NCBI RefSeq assembly: GCF_025426255.1
Contig: NZ_CP104861.1
Span: 3,782,001 to 3,846,000 of the forward strand
From: Pseudomonas fragi
GTDB lineage: Bacteria; Pseudomonadota; Gammaproteobacteria; Pseudomonadales; Pseudomonadaceae
DNA length: 64,000 nucleotides
Direction: 5' to 3'
Shown: one piece after another, positions 37,792-47,439 of the stretch
Layout of the letters: every line of letters starts with the position of its first letter
Numbering within the stretch: the first letter of the stretch is position 1
Translations under genes and position numbers: made by a program
The notes under the pieces: model-generated
The model's database searches: none
Seen by the model: only the letters and a program-made list of their open reading frames with translations
Told to the model about the DNA's origin: nothing

Positions 37792-38316
37792 TCAGAGCCG
37801 CAAACGCCCGCCACGACTACGCGCAGCACCCAAACCATGCGGCAACAGGCTGGAGCGCGTGTGCGCATGGCACAAGGCAATCGCCAAGGCATCCGACGCA
37901 TCGATTTGCGGCTTGGAGGTCAGCTTGAGCAGGTGCATGACCATCATCATCACTTGCTCCTTGTTGGCACCACCAGTGCCTGCCACGGCCTGCTTGACCT
38001 GAGTTGCCGAATATTCGGCGATCTCCAGGTTTTCTTCGGCCCCGGCCACAATCGCTGCACCTCTGGCCTGCCCGAGCTTGAGCGCCGAGTCGGCATTGCG
38101 CGCCATAAAGACTTTTTCGATGCCCATGGTGACAGGACCGTACGTCTGAATAACCTCACGCACCCCGCGATAAACAATCTGCAACCGCTCATGCAGTTCG
38201 CCGCTACCCGTGCGAATACACCCAGATGCTACATACACACAGCCACGCCCAGTGTCCCGCACTACGCCATAACCGGTGATTCGCGAACCAGGATCGATAC
38301 CAAGAATAAGAGTCAT
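37792..38316 (-). CDS. ruvC: crossover junction endodeoxyribonuclease RuvC
   Basis: A 174-residue RNase H-fold resolvase. The first catalytic Asp is in [14 protein letters not shown] (D7); the second acidic residue is in [10 protein letters not shown], and the last pair lies in [15 protein letters not shown]. It cuts Holliday junctions on the RuvAB complex. It is 112 bp upstream of ruvA and 132 bp downstream of yebC, on the same strand. Confidence 0.96.
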   Translation of the reverse strand: MTLILGIDPGSRITGYGVVRDTGRGCVYVASGCIRTGSGELHERLQIVYRGVREVIQTYGPVTMGIEKVFMARNADSALKLGQARGAAIVAGAEENLEIAEYSATQVKQAVAGTGGANKEQVMMMVMHLLKLTSKPQIDASDALAIALCHAHTRSSLLPHGLGAARSRGGRLRL

Positions 38317-38377
38317 AACGCCTACAGCTTATGAAGTGACGCCCACCGGCATTTACCCGGACAGCTTAAAGGCAGAA

Positions 38378-38424
38378 GCCGGAGGTGCACAGCGCCGCGA
38401 TCATCGCGACGGAGCACCTCCGGC
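38378..38424 (-). terminator. long hairpin after yebC
   Basis: GCCGGAGGTGC pairs with GCACCTCCGGC over 11 bp, with an inner CGCGAT/ATCGCG stem. It lies between yebC and ruvC. A short pyrimidine-rich stretch follows, so it may act as a terminator or attenuator. Confidence 0.6.
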
Positions 38425-38448
38425 CTCTTGATTGACGCAACCTGTATG

Positions 38449-39195
38449 TCAGGCTAGCTGCTCCAGGACGGCGTCAGGGATTTCAGCGTTGGAATATACG
38501 TTCTGTACGTCATCCAGGTCTTCAAGCATATCGATCAGCTTGAGCACCTTTTCCGCACCTTCCAGATCCAGTTCGGCGCTGGTGGTTGGCAGCATGACGA
38601 TTTCGGCATCAGCCGGAGCAAACCCTGCTGCCTCCAGTGCATTGCGAACCGCATAAAAGCTGGAGAACGAAGTAAACACGTCAATGGAGCCGTCTTCATT
38701 GGTCACCACATCGTCGGCGTCAGCCTCCATTGCAGCTTCGATCAAGGCATCTTCATCAACGCCGGCAGCATAGGATATCTGACCCTTGCGCTCGAACAGA
38801 TACGCCACAGAACCGTCAGTCCCCAGGTTACCGCCGCACTTGCTGAACGCATGACGTACAGCCGCTGCGGTGCGGTTGCGATTATCGGTCATGCACTCAA
38901 CCATCACAGCAACACCGCCAGGGCCGTAACCTTCGTAGCTCAACTCGACCATATCGTCGGTATCAGCCGCGCCAGCACCCCGGGCGACCGCACGATCGAT
39001 GATGTCACGGCTCATGTTCGCACCAAGGGCCTTGTCCAGCGCCAGACGCAGACGCGGGTTAGAACCCGGCTCAGCACCGCCTTGACGGGCAGCAACGGTC
39101 AGCTCACGTATCCACTTGGTGAAAATCTTGCCTTTTTTGGCATCCTGACGCTCTTTGCGGTGCTTGATGTTCGCCCACTTAGAATGACCTGCCAT
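38449..39195 (-). CDS. yebC: YebC/PmpR family transcriptional regulator
   Basis: A 248-residue cytoplasmic protein of the TACO1/YebC family ([20 protein letters not shown] start, [15 protein letters not shown], and [14 protein letters not shown]). Family members act as transcription regulators (PmpR in P. aeruginosa) or as translation factors for proline-rich sequences. Position between aspS and ruvC is conserved in gammaproteobacteria. Confidence 0.95.
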   Translation of the reverse strand: MAGHSKWANIKHRKERQDAKKGKIFTKWIRELTVAARQGGAEPGSNPRLRLALDKALGANMSRDIIDRAVARGAGAADTDDMVELSYEGYGPGGVAVMVECMTDNRNRTAAAVRHAFSKCGGNLGTDGSVAYLFERKGQISYAAGVDEDALIEAAMEADADDVVTNEDGSIDVFTSFSSFYAVRNALEAAGFAPADAEIVMLPTTSAELDLEGAEKVLKLIDMLEDLDDVQNVYSNAEIPDAVLEQLA

Positions 39196-39278
39196 AACGT
39201 ACTCCGAATCCCTTTATAAAACCTTGCCCGGCCTCGCCTGTGACGTGACCCGACAATAAAAATTCTTGCCCCAAATGA

Positions 39279-39306
39279 CAAAGGCGCATCCGGAGATGCG
39301 CCTTTG
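39279..39306 (-). terminator. hairpin between aspS and yebC
   Basis: Perfect 12-bp stem CAAAGGCGCATC/GATGCGCCTTTG with a CGGA loop, immediately after the aspS stop. The T-run is weak (TCATTT). Confidence 0.65.
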
Positions 39307-39316
39307 AGGGACCGCT

Positions 39317-41092
39317 TTACTCAGCCTTAGGCTGTTCGCGCAAACGAATGTGCAACTCGCTCAGCGCTTTGTTATCAACCACACCCGGGGCCTGAGTCAT
39401 GACGCAGGCAGCACTCTGGGTTTTCGGGAAGGCAATCACTTCACGAATCGACTGGGCACCGGTCATCAGCATCACCAGACGGTCTAGACCGAACGCCAAA
39501 CCACCGTGGGGTGGTGCGCCGTATTTCAGTGCGTCCAGCAGGAAGCCAAATTTCTCTTCCTGTTCAGCTTCATTGATACCCAACAGGCGGAAGACCGCTT
39601 GTTGCATTTCCTTGCGGTGGATACGGATCGAACCGCCACCCAACTCAGTACCGTTGAGCACCATGTCGTAGGCACGGGACAGCGCGGTAGCCGGGTTGGC
39701 CTCGAGCTCCTGCGGCGAACACTTGGGTGCCGTGAACGGGTGATGCAAGGCGCTGAAGCTGCCGTCTGCGTTCTCTTCGAACATAGGGAAGTCAACAACC
39801 CACATCGGTGCCCACTCGCACGTCAGCAGGTTCAGATCGTTACCAACCTTGATACGCAGAGCGCCCAAGGCTTCGCTAACGATCTTGGCCTTGTCGGCAC
39901 CAAAGAACACGATGTCGCCATCAACCGCACCAACGCGATCCAGGATCACATTGAGGTTGGCTTCAGGGATGTTCTTGACGATCGGCGATTGCAGACCCTC
40001 AACACCTTTGGCGCGTTCGTTGACCTTGATGTACGCCAGGCCGCGGGCACCGTAGATGCCGACAAACTTGGTGTAATCGTCGATCTGCTTGCGCGGCATG
40101 CTCGCGCCGCCGGGAACGCGCAGGGCAGCGATACGGCACTTAGGATCGTTGGCCGGACCGCTGAACACCTTGAATTCCACATCCTTGAGCTGATCGGCAA
40201 CATCAACCAGTTCCAGCGGGTTACGCAGGTCAGGCTTGTCGGAACCGAAACGGCGCATGGCCTCTTCCCAGGTCATGTGCGGGAACTCACCGAATTCCAG
40301 ACCCAGCACTTCCTTGAACAGGTTGCGGATCATCTCTTCAGTCAGGCCCATGATCTCGGCTTCGTTCATGAAGCTGGTTTCGATGTCGATCTGAGTGAAC
40401 TCAGGCTGACGGTCGGCACGCAGGTCTTCGTCACGGAAGCACTTGGCGATCTGGTAGTAACGGTCAAAACCGGCAACCATCAACAACTGCTTGAACAGCT
40501 GTGGCGATTGCGGCAAGGCAAAGAAAGAACCGGCATGGGTACGGCTTGGCACCAGATAGTCCCGCGCGCCTTCTGGCGTGGCACGGGTCAGGATTGGTGT
40601 TTCAACGTCCAGGAAACCGTTTTCGTCCAGGAAACGACGAATGCTGGTGGTCATGCGCGAACGCAGACGCAGCTTCTCGAGCATTTCTGGACGACGCAGG
40701 TCGATAAAGCGATAGCGCAGACGGGTTTCTTCACCAACGTCGGAGAACTCGTTGAGCGGGAACGGCGGGGTTTCCGCTTCGTTCAGCACTTCAAGCTCGT
40801 AACCCAGCACTTCGATCATGCCCGACGCCATGTTGGCGTTGCCAGCACCGGCCGGACGCAGGCGCACCTTACCGGTGACCTTGACTACATACTCACTGCG
40901 CACACGGTCGGCAGCAGCGAAAGTCTCGGCGCGATCCGGGTCAAACACCACCTGGGCCAGACCATCACGATCACGGATATCGAGGAAAATCACCCCACCG
41001 TGGTCACGGCGACGGTGGACCCATCCGCAAAGGGTAATTTCCTGGCCTTCCAGGCTTTCGTTCAGTTGGCCGCAATAATGGCTGCGCATCAT
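39317..41092 (-). CDS. aspS: aspartyl-tRNA synthetase
   Basis: A 591-residue class II synthetase. The start at 41092 ([13 protein letters not shown]) matches the family N-terminus, although the frame continues 186 bp upstream without homology. It has an N-terminal OB-fold anticodon-binding domain, motif 2 around [20 protein letters not shown], the bacterial GAD insertion, and motif 3 ([12 protein letters not shown]). In pseudomonads this enzyme is non-discriminating and also charges tRNA-Asn when GatCAB is used; that is family knowledge, not visible here. Confidence 0.96.
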   Translation of the reverse strand: MMRSHYCGQLNESLEGQEITLCGWVHRRRDHGGVIFLDIRDRDGLAQVVFDPDRAETFAAADRVRSEYVVKVTGKVRLRPAGAGNANMASGMIEVLGYELEVLNEAETPPFPLNEFSDVGEETRLRYRFIDLRRPEMLEKLRLRSRMTTSIRRFLDENGFLDVETPILTRATPEGARDYLVPSRTHAGSFFALPQSPQLFKQLLMVAGFDRYYQIAKCFRDEDLRADRQPEFTQIDIETSFMNEAEIMGLTEEMIRNLFKEVLGLEFGEFPHMTWEEAMRRFGSDKPDLRNPLELVDVADQLKDVEFKVFSGPANDPKCRIAALRVPGGASMPRKQIDDYTKFVGIYGARGLAYIKVNERAKGVEGLQSPIVKNIPEANLNVILDRVGAVDGDIVFFGADKAKIVSEALGALRIKVGNDLNLLTCEWAPMWVVDFPMFEENADGSFSALHHPFTAPKCSPQELEANPATALSRAYDMVLNGTELGGGSIRIHRKEMQQAVFRLLGINEAEQEEKFGFLLDALKYGAPPHGGLAFGLDRLVMLMTGAQSIREVIAFPKTQSAACVMTQAPGVVDNKALSELHIRLREQPKAE

Positions 41093-41201
41093 GGTAGTGG
41101 TTTCACTTCTCGTAATTCGAAATTCGGTGGAGGTCTTGCGCACCGTCGGTGCTGGTAACCATGCAAGAGCCCGCTTGTGTTCTGACTGCTTTCGCTCGAC
41201 C

Positions 41202-41423
41202 TCAGTCGGATTTATCGCCGCCGGCCAGATTCTTTTTCGAGCCTGTCTTGAAGTCTGTTTCATACCAGCCTGTGCCACTAAGGCGAAAGCCTGGCATGGA
41301 CAGCATTTTCTTCAGCTCAGGGGCCTGACAGGCTGGACAATCAACCAGCGGTGAGGCACTGATCTTTTGAATGGCTTCCAGCTGATGACCACAGGAAGCA
41401 CATTGATAATCGTACATGGGCAT
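41202..41423 (-). CDS. FmdB-family zinc-ribbon protein
   Basis: A 73-residue protein with a single zinc ribbon: CASCG (Cys pair near residues 8 and 11) and CPAC (near 30-33). The N-terminal [13 protein letters not shown] and the tail rich in Gly/Lys/Ser are typical of the FmdB putative regulatory family. It is 109 bp upstream of aspS on the same strand. Function unknown. Confidence 0.88.
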   Translation of the reverse strand: MPMYDYQCASCGHQLEAIQKISASPLVDCPACQAPELKKMLSMPGFRLSGTGWYETDFKTGSKKNLAGGDKSD

Positions 41424-41604
41424 TGGCGTGTCTCGACAATCCGTTAGCGGCGACCCTTAAAGAGGGCCACGCAGCAAAGCGCGAGATTATATCTGGTAAA
41501 TCGAGCCATTGCAGCCGCATGAACAGCCAGAAACCCCTAAATGCATCATAAATATTGAACGATTACAAGCCGTCGAGCACCCTCCCCCAGCTGAACGCGT
41601 GGCT

Positions 41605-41967
41605 TCACCCGGTAACCACCTGCCTGGATGCTACCTCCCGAGAATCACTGCCCATTTTCAACAGATGCATCACGCAGACAACCCGAATGAGCCCGCTGAA
41701 GTTTTTTACCCCCCCATGACGCAAGTGCACTTCTCGATCGATGTAAAACAGCAACGTGTTTATTGAACAGCTATTTATACGCGAAATATCAGACAGCACT
41801 TCCCAGTACACCTCTTCAAGCCGTAAACAGGTGGCAAAACCATTTAACCTGACCGACCGGGAAAGTGGCCGGGCCAAGGTCATGCCAAAATCAAGAATTA
41901 CAGGATCAACTTTAACTTTATGCAGCAGCCTGCTCCCTGAGTTTTCGTGTCGAATCAATCGATCCAT
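41605..41967 (-). CDS. ribbon-helix-helix domain protein
   Basis: A 120-residue protein. The C-terminal half (SVRLNGFATCLRLEEVYWE, then ISRINSCSINTLLFYID and FSGLIRVVCVMHLL) matches the RHH_4-type DNA-binding domain pattern, so a DNA-binding role is likely. The start at 41967 has GGAG 10 bp upstream; a Met 21 bp earlier lacks such a site. It lies alone in a low-density region between the FmdB-type gene and an 850-bp gap. Targets unknown. Confidence 0.72.
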   Translation of the reverse strand: MDRLIRHENSGSRLLHKVKVDPVILDFGMTLARPLSRSVRLNGFATCLRLEEVYWEVLSDISRINSCSINTLLFYIDREVHLRHGGVKNFSGLIRVVCVMHLLKMGSDSREVASRQVVTG

Positions 41968-42078
41968 AGCTAAAGCACTCCATCGCACATTACTGGAATT
42001 AATTAATATTGTTTGTAGAACACCACCCCATAAAACAATATGTAAGAATTCTTATCCAGCGGACCAGACCCTCATGCC

Positions 42079-42103
42079 TGTAGGAGCGCTCTCGCTGCGA
42101 GAG
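42079..42103. repeat. short REP-like palindrome
   Basis: CTGTAGGAGCG followed by CTCTCGCTGCGAGAG, with a CTCTCG/CGAGAG stem. It resembles the GTAGGAGC class of Pseudomonas repeats but is a single copy in this window. Confidence 0.45.
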
Positions 42104-42672
42104 GTGAAAACAGGCGCAACCGAGAGCTGTGCCAGCGCTAGGGAAAATAGGTAGACGAGAGTGAGCGAGAGCCACCAAAAAATCAGAAAACGTATCGCAC
42201 ATAAAGCTATAAAACACCCAACACTTCACACGACAGCCTTACGACGCAACTATCAAAAAAAACATGAACAATAACAATTAAACACAATTAAATACCGCAC
42301 ACGCTTTACCCCGTTAATTTCACCCCCAAGCAAGTTATCCACCATCAGCATAACGAAATACTTTCTCCTTTTAATAATCGCTAAAAGTACACACCTCAGA
42401 CGGCATGCATGTAGCCATACTCATACCGCGCATATCTTCAAGCCGAAAAAAAAACACATAAATTCACATTCTGCGCCCCTCGGCACAACGACGCCGATAA
42501 CTGCTGGCTTATCAAGCCTACGAGCGACACTGCACCCGCTCCGAATAGAAAGTAGACTACATGTGTCTAGGACAAGGCTTTCGCAACAAACAGATATGAC
42601 CTAGACCTCAGCGAGCCGTGTCACTCACAGATGTTTCAATACGCTTAATTTGAGTAGGCCCCAGCTTTGCTG

Positions 42673-42801
42673 TTAAATAGGCAGCGTGTCGCCCTCTTTT
42701 AGCCTCTGGCGAGGGTGCACAGGCTGATGATCACACGTGTCCAGCGCCTCCATTTTTTTCTGAAGCGAACCGTGCTCAGCCAGTTCTTCCTTGCGATCCA
42801 T
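42673..42801 (-). CDS. possible 42-residue protein
   Basis: An ATG-initiated frame encoding a charged, hydrophilic peptide (start MDRKEELAEHGSLQKKM, end RLKEGDTLPI). The first half would be an amphipathic helix and the composition is protein-like, in contrast to other frames of this gap. No convincing ribosome-binding site is present. It could be a small gene or the remnant of a larger one. Confidence 0.3.
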   Translation of the reverse strand: MDRKEELAEHGSLQKKMEALDTCDHQPVHPRQRLKEGDTLPI

Positions 42802-42821
42802 CTTAATGTGAGTCAATTGAA

Positions 42822-43424
42822 ATGTTGAAAATCGTCCACCTGCTAACGGGTGCAGCGGCTTTGCTGCTGTCCTTTATTCCCAGCCTGCAATCCGAAGCTA
42901 TACCTTACCTCCAACATCCTGATGCTCTTTACTTGGCTTTTTTTGGCCTGCTGAACCTGACTCTGGCTCCAGTAATTCCTTTTTGGAATAAAGGCCCGCG
43001 TCACCAACTGCAAAATCTGGTCAGCGCCCTGTTGGTGCTTTCCGTTGTCCTGCAAACACTGACCTTGTTCGGCCTCCTGCTGCCGATTGGCGACCAGCCT
43101 GCAGTACTGCTCGGCCTTACTCCTGCAGTAATTGCCGTAGCGCTTCACCTGGCTGTCAGCTTCTACAAATCATCACCGTCCTCGTCCTCGCAAAGCTATG
43201 ACATGACCAACCGCGATACAGGGACTGTAAAATGGTTCAACACCTCAAAGGGTTTCGGCTTTATTTCCCGAGATTCCGGCGATGATATTTTTGTTCACTT
43301 TCGCGCCATTCGTGGCGAAGGCCACCGCGTACTGGTGGAAGGGCAACGCGTCGAGTTCTCGGTCATGAACCGCGACAAAGGCCTGCAAGCTGAAGATGTG
43401 ATCGCAGCACTGCCGCGCCGCTGA
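42822..43424 (+). CDS. membrane-anchored cold-shock-domain protein
   Basis: A 200-residue protein. Residues 1-115 form about four hydrophobic segments ([71 protein letters not shown]). A Ser-rich linker (117-125) leads to a complete C-terminal cold-shock domain with RNP1 KGFGFI (143-148) and RNP2 DIFVHF (155-160). Met128 (ATG 43203) starts the cold-shock domain, so a separate 73-residue CspA-like product is possible. From memory a cold-shock gene also lies between slyX and aspS in P. aeruginosa. Probably an RNA chaperone held at the membrane. Confidence 0.85.
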   Translation: MLKIVHLLTGAAALLLSFIPSLQSEAIPYLQHPDALYLAFFGLLNLTLAPVIPFWNKGPRHQLQNLVSALLVLSVVLQTLTLFGLLLPIGDQPAVLLGLTPAVIAVALHLAVSFYKSSPSSSSQSYDMTNRDTGTVKWFNTSKGFGFISRDSGDDIFVHFRAIRGEGHRVLVEGQRVEFSVMNRDKGLQAEDVIAALPRR

Positions 43425-43432
43425 TTCAAACC

Positions 43433-43477
43433 TGAAAAAAAACCGCGACCAGCCCTGCTGGATCGCGGTTTTTTTTG
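43433..43477. terminator. bidirectional intrinsic terminator
   Basis: AAAACCGCGA-CCAGC pairs with GCTGG-ATCGCGGTTTT, flanked by A8 on the left and T8 on the right, between the convergent cold-shock and slyX genes. Confidence 0.95.
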
Positions 43478-43491
43478 CCTGTACAAAAGGC

Positions 43492-43698
43492 TTAATAGTG
43501 CGGAGGCGGAGCTTCCTCTTCAAACGACTCAAACTGCCCGCCCATTTCTTCCTGGCGCTTGAGCAAGGCAGCCATCTGCATTTGCAAGCGATCTACCGCG
43601 TTTTGCTGCGCTACCAGCACATCGTTCAATGCCTGGATAGTGTCATCCTGAAAAGCCAAGCGGCTCTCAAGGTCCATTACTCGCGCTTCAAGCGTCAC
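43492..43698 (-). CDS. slyX: SlyX family protein
   Basis: A 68-residue coiled-coil protein. The sequence [20 protein letters not shown] followed by a long heptad helix and the C-terminal PPPHY are diagnostic of SlyX. GTG 43698 is chosen because GGAGGG lies 6 bp upstream; the TTG at 43704 touches that site. It is translationally linked to the HIT gene, whose stop overlaps the leader. Function unknown. Confidence 0.88.
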   Translation of the reverse strand: MTLEARVMDLESRLAFQDDTIQALNDVLVAQQNAVDRLQMQMAALLKRQEEMGGQFESFEEEAPPPHY

Positions 43699-43700
43699 AA

Positions 43701-44126
43701 TCAACCCTCCGAAAAAGTGAACCCAACGTCAAAAGCCGACGCCAGCCGATCTCGGACCGCGCCCACATCAGCCTGCGTATAAGGCTTGGCAGGATGCTTG
43801 CCCCACACCGGCCCAGGCCAGGCCACATCAGCCTGATAACGAACAATCACATGCATGTGCAACTGGCTGACAACATTCCCCAGCGTCGCGACATTCATTT
43901 TGTCCGCCCCGAACACCTCTTTAAGCACTCGCGCCAAAGCGGTGGTCTCAGCCCACATCACTCGCTGGTCATCGTCACCCAATTGAAACAATTCGGTTAT
44001 ACCCTCGCGACGCGGCACCAAAATGAACCAGGGGTAATTCGAATCATTGGAAAGCAGCAAGCGGCACAAGGGGAAATCCCCTATCAGCCAAGTATCCTCT
44101 TGAAGGCGTGTATCCAAAGCGAACAC
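43701..44126 (-). CDS. HIT-family nucleotide hydrolase/transferase
   Basis: A 141-residue protein of the histidine-triad superfamily, acting on nucleoside phosphate linkages. The catalytic strand reads [10 protein letters not shown], so the first His of the H-x-H-x-H triad is Gln (Q88) while H90 and H92 are kept. This Q-x-H-x-H variant is frequent in bacterial HIT proteins. It forms an operon with slyX. Confidence 0.88.
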   Translation of the reverse strand: MFALDTRLQEDTWLIGDFPLCRLLLSNDSNYPWFILVPRREGITELFQLGDDDQRVMWAETTALARVLKEVFGADKMNVATLGNVVSQLHMHVIVRYQADVAWPGPVWGKHPAKPYTQADVGAVRDRLASAFDVGFTFSEG

Positions 44127-44909
44127 TGGGAGCTCTCCTGTTTAACCGTTTATTTCAGCTGGATTGGCCGTGCGATGAGACTCACCGACAACCAAGCGAC
44201 AAAGGTTAAGGATACCCTTGATTACTCCGCGCATCACGCCAACAAGCACCTGCACGCCCCTGAAATGCCGCAATGCACGCTCATTCAACAGCGCTCAAAC
44301 ATTTGTGCACCAAAACTGCACAATGCGAATGCTTTTAGTGCGCTAAAACGTCACCTACCACCCCAACAGGTGGTAACCGGTAACGCTTTGAGCTTAGCGG
44401 TTGAGCAAGGCGCTCTCCTTGCAACGAAAAACAATACCTCAATGACTGTCTTATCGCCGTTTGACCCAAGCAGCATCAGGCCTCACAGCCTGATCCGAGA
44501 GAAAAATATTTATTTTTTACCCCTCAGGCCAATTTGAGCATGCTTGTTGCATGGAGCTTGGCATAGTCACCAGGCTTCAGCCGGAGCGCAGCAGCCTGAC
44601 GATAAATAACAAAAGTTGCACCGTAGGAATTAGGAGTTTTTATTGTAGGCCTCATGTATTTACACATGTGCCAACGCTGAAAACAGCAGTACAAACATGC
44701 TGAAAAACGGCTCAACGCTACGCGCTTGCGACATGTAGAGTGCAATTTGCGACATAGCTGTAACGATGCTGAAAGCTTTTGAGAGCAAGTATCGCCAACA
44801 TTGCCGGCGTGATATAAGTTTGCGCCGACACAAAAAGAAAGAGCCGCCCAGATAATAAATTCAGGTGGGACGGCAGTACTCTTCCTAAAAACCAAAGGAG
44901 CAAATCACG
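44127..44909. other. 783-bp region between HIT gene and oprD
   Basis: No convincing gene. It contains an ATCAGGC/GCCTGAT hairpin at 44476-44495 next to an A+T-rich stretch (44500-44520), and a second A+T-rich stretch at 44600-44660. A long untranslated or regulatory region in front of oprD is plausible. Open frames across it on both strands have no ribosome-binding sites or protein-like composition. Confidence 0.5.
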
Positions 44910-46193
44910 ATGCGCGTGATGAAGTGGAGCATAATCGCCCTGGCTGTTTCAGCCGGTACTACCCAGTTCGCAATGGCCTCGTCCCAGGACGATGCTAAAG
45001 GTTTCGTTGAAGACAGCTCGCTGACTTCCAAAACTCGCATGCTGTACATGAACCGTGACTTCCGTAACGGCGCTGGCAACATTGCCAAGCCAGGTGGCGG
45101 CTTTAAAAGTGGCTATCGCGAAGACTGGGGCCTGAGCGAACTGCTGAACTACCAATCGGGCTTCACTCAAGGCACCATCGGTGTCGGCGTTGATGCTTTC
45201 GCCATGGGTACAGCACGTCTGGACGGCGGCGCCGGTCGTCAAGGCAACGGTCTGTTCGCAACCAAAAGCGACGGTTCTCCGGAAGATACCCAATCGAAAA
45301 TCGGCGGCGCTGTTAAATTCCGCCTCTCCGACACAGTGCTGAAATACGGTAACCAATTCGTAGCCAGCCCGGTTTTCTCCACCGACGATAGCCGTCTGCT
45401 GCCAGAGGTTGCCACCGGCACCTTGCTCACCAGCAAGGAAATCAAAGGCCTGGAACTGACCGCAGGTCGCTTCACCGCATTGAGTTCGCAGACCGGTATG
45501 GCGCGTGACAGCATCAACGGTCCTGGCCAGAAAGGCCTGACAGCTGCCAACATTGCTGGCGCGACCTATCAGTTCACTGACAATTTTGTCGGCGGCGTAG
45601 CTGCTTCCGATGTTGATGACTACTTCAAGAAGCAGTACATCAACCTGAACTACACCCTGCCTATCGCAGATACTCAAGCCCTGAACTTCGACTTCAACGG
45701 CTACAGAACTGCTAGCCAAGGTCAGGAACGAGCTGGCGACGTTGACAACAAAATCTGGAGCTTGGCAGCAGCCTATAGCCTCGGCGCTCACAAGTTCACC
45801 ATCGCTCACCAGCGCTCCACCGGTGACAGCGCTTATTACTACGGCGTAGACGGCGGCGGCACCATTTTCCTTGCCAACTCCGTACAGTACTCCGACTTTA
45901 ACCAACGTGACGAACGTTCCTGGCAGGGTCGCTACGACCTGAACATGGCCAGCTACGGCGTTCCTGGCCTGAGCTTCATGGCTCGCTACGTTAAAGGCGA
46001 TAACATCTCCACGACTGATGGCGAAGGCAAAGAACACGAGTTCGACTTCGAAACCAAGTACGTACTGCAGGAAGGCCCGGCCAAAGACCTGTCTTTCCGT
46101 CTGCGTAGCGCTATCTACCGCACCACCAGCAACAACGGCAACGATGTAAACGATCTTCGCCTGATTGCTGAGTACCCACTGAACATCTTGTAA
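44910..46193 (+). CDS. oprD: OprD-family outer-membrane porin
   Basis: A 427-residue porin. Signal peptide MRVMKWSIIALAVSAG... ends near QFAMA. The mature N-terminus (DAKGFVEDSSLTSKTRMLYM) and the C-terminus (LRLIAEYPLNIL) are typical of OprD-family channels, which take up basic amino acids, small peptides and aromatic or organic acids. AAGGAG lies 9 bp before ATG 44910. It sits upstream of the HIT and slyX genes in the position of P. aeruginosa oprD (from memory). Substrate specificity cannot be read. Confidence 0.9.
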   Translation: MRVMKWSIIALAVSAGTTQFAMASSQDDAKGFVEDSSLTSKTRMLYMNRDFRNGAGNIAKPGGGFKSGYREDWGLSELLNYQSGFTQGTIGVGVDAFAMGTARLDGGAGRQGNGLFATKSDGSPEDTQSKIGGAVKFRLSDTVLKYGNQFVASPVFSTDDSRLLPEVATGTLLTSKEIKGLELTAGRFTALSSQTGMARDSINGPGQKGLTAANIAGATYQFTDNFVGGVAASDVDDYFKKQYINLNYTLPIADTQALNFDFNGYRTASQGQERAGDVDNKIWSLAAAYSLGAHKFTIAHQRSTGDSAYYYGVDGGGTIFLANSVQYSDFNQRDERSWQGRYDLNMASYGVPGLSFMARYVKGDNISTTDGEGKEHEFDFETKYVLQEGPAKDLSFRLRSAIYRTTSNNGNDVNDLRLIAEYPLNIL

Positions 46194-46233
46194 TCATGGC
46201 CTTCGGGCAGTCATTACAAGCACTTGTTTAGCG

Positions 46234-46268
46234 AAAGCCACGCTCCTGTCTAAGGGCGTGGCTTTTTA
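46234..46268 (+). terminator. intrinsic terminator after oprD
   Basis: AAAGCCACGC pairs with GCGTGGCTTT, followed by TTATTT. Confidence 0.9.
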
Positions 46269-46391
46269 TTTGCGGATATAAAAGCCGATATATAGCAAGC
46301 TAACTAACAACATTAAACGCAAGTAGTTATCACTTAACGACGTTGGTCCAACTTTGCACCTGCAGCTGTCCACCTCAAGGTACAAAAACAA

Positions 46392-46415
46392 TTAAAGGGG
46401 CATTCGCCCCTTTAA
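46392..46415. terminator. intrinsic terminator after mscS
   Basis: Perfect 10-bp stem TTAAAGGGGC/GCCCCTTTAA with an ATTC loop. On the complement it is followed by TTGTTTTTGT, fitting the end of the leftward mscS gene. Confidence 0.85.
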
Positions 46416-46458
46416 TGTTTGTTCACACCCACCCTTTTTAACGGGTACAGGCACGACC

Positions 46459-47301
46459 TTATTGCGCTGCCACTTCCTGGACCACACGAATTACACGGTG
46501 CGGAAACGGAATATCAACACCTTCTGCCTTCAAACGATCACGCGAATGCTCGTTGAACATAAACAGAACATCCCAGTAATCCGGGGTGTTAACCCAAACA
46601 CGCAGCGACATGGTAATCGCGCTTTCGCCCAAGGTCGTGACCACAACCACTGGAGCCGGCTCTTTCAGTACCCGAGAATCATCAGCCAGCCTCAGCAATA
46701 CTTCACGCACCTTCTGCAGATCAGCTTCGTAATCCACACCAACATCAAACACTACCTTGCGCGTCGGCTGACGGTTGTAGTTGGTGATGATGCCGTTAGA
46801 CAGATTGCCATTTGGCACGATGACGGTTTTATTGTCGCCAGTGCGCAGCACGGTGTGAAAAATCTGAATGCTATCGACGGTTCCGCTTACGCTTTGCGCT
46901 TCGATCCAGTCACCGATCTTGAACGGACGGAACAACAGAATCAGTACCCCGCCAGCAAAGTTGGCCAAGCTGCCCTGCAACGCCAGACCAATGGCCAGAC
47001 CTGCCGCACCAATCGCCGCAACGAATGACGTGGTCTGGATCCCGATCATTGATGCGACACTGACAACCAGCAAGATCTTGAGAATGATATTGGCCAGGCT
47101 GCTGATAAAACCTTGCAGAGCCAAATCAGCCTTTCTCAACGCCAGCAATTGCCCGATCTTGGTCGTCAGGCGGTTGATCAACCACCAGCCCACCGCTAGC
47201 GTAACCAGTGCCAGCAACACACGGCTGCCGTATTCCATGATCATCGGGATCCAGGCCTGTGAGGCCTTGACCAATTGATCAACTTCAGCGTTCAAATCCA
47301 T
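46459..47301 (-). CDS. mscS: small-conductance mechanosensitive channel MscS
   Basis: A 280-residue inner-membrane channel relieving osmotic downshock. Three transmembrane helices (about 25-45, 65-85, 92-125) end in the pore-lining TM3 with the Gly/Ala pattern AAIGAAGLAIGLALQGSLAN. The beta domain follows with PFKIGDWIEA and VPNGNLSNGIITNY, both MscS signatures. Length close to E. coli MscS (286). Lone gene with its own terminator. Confidence 0.94.
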   Translation of the reverse strand: MDLNAEVDQLVKASQAWIPMIMEYGSRVLLALVTLAVGWWLINRLTTKIGQLLALRKADLALQGFISSLANIILKILLVVSVASMIGIQTTSFVAAIGAAGLAIGLALQGSLANFAGGVLILLFRPFKIGDWIEAQSVSGTVDSIQIFHTVLRTGDNKTVIVPNGNLSNGIITNYNRQPTRKVVFDVGVDYEADLQKVREVLLRLADDSRVLKEPAPVVVVTTLGESAITMSLRVWVNTPDYWDVLFMFNEHSRDRLKAEGVDIPFPHRVIRVVQEVAAQ

Positions 47302-47342
47302 TTACATCTCCTCGCGCCCATACCCGGCAACGTTATTTATTC

Positions 47343-47382
47343 AACAAAACGATAGAGCAGCCTCGGCTGCTCTATCGTTTCT
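47343..47382 (-). terminator. intrinsic terminator after yajQ
   Basis: Perfect 15-bp stem AAACGATAGAGCAGC/GCTGCTCTATCGTTT with a CTCG loop. On the complement the stem is followed by TTGTTG after the TTT of the stem. Confidence 0.85.
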
Positions 47383-47439
47383 GCAGCGCTCAGGAAAGTC
47401 GGACGTCAATGATCGCCAGAGGTTCCTCCAGCCCCGCCA

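Larger units (their letters stand above)
41968..42821. other. gene-poor 854-bp region
   Basis: A+T-rich, with several poly-A stretches (42180-42480). It holds a GTAGGAGCGCTCTCGCTGCG REP-like motif at 42079-42103 and a 42-codon frame at 42673-42801. The promoters of the RHH gene (leftward) and of the cold-shock gene (rightward) must lie here. No other gene or RNA structure could be supported. Confidence 0.5.

Noticed and set aside
39506..41158. A 550-codon open frame opposite aspS.
   Set aside because: Shadow of the aspS codon bias; composition rich in Gln, His and Arg with no domain pattern.
43794..44537. A 247-codon rightward frame across the HIT gene and the gap before oprD.
   Set aside because: Its first part is the antisense of the HIT gene and the rest has no family pattern or RBS.
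44524..44895. A 123-codon leftward frame upstream of oprD.
   Set aside because: Cys- and Arg-rich random composition without a start signal; only the last 40 residues look mildly protein-like.
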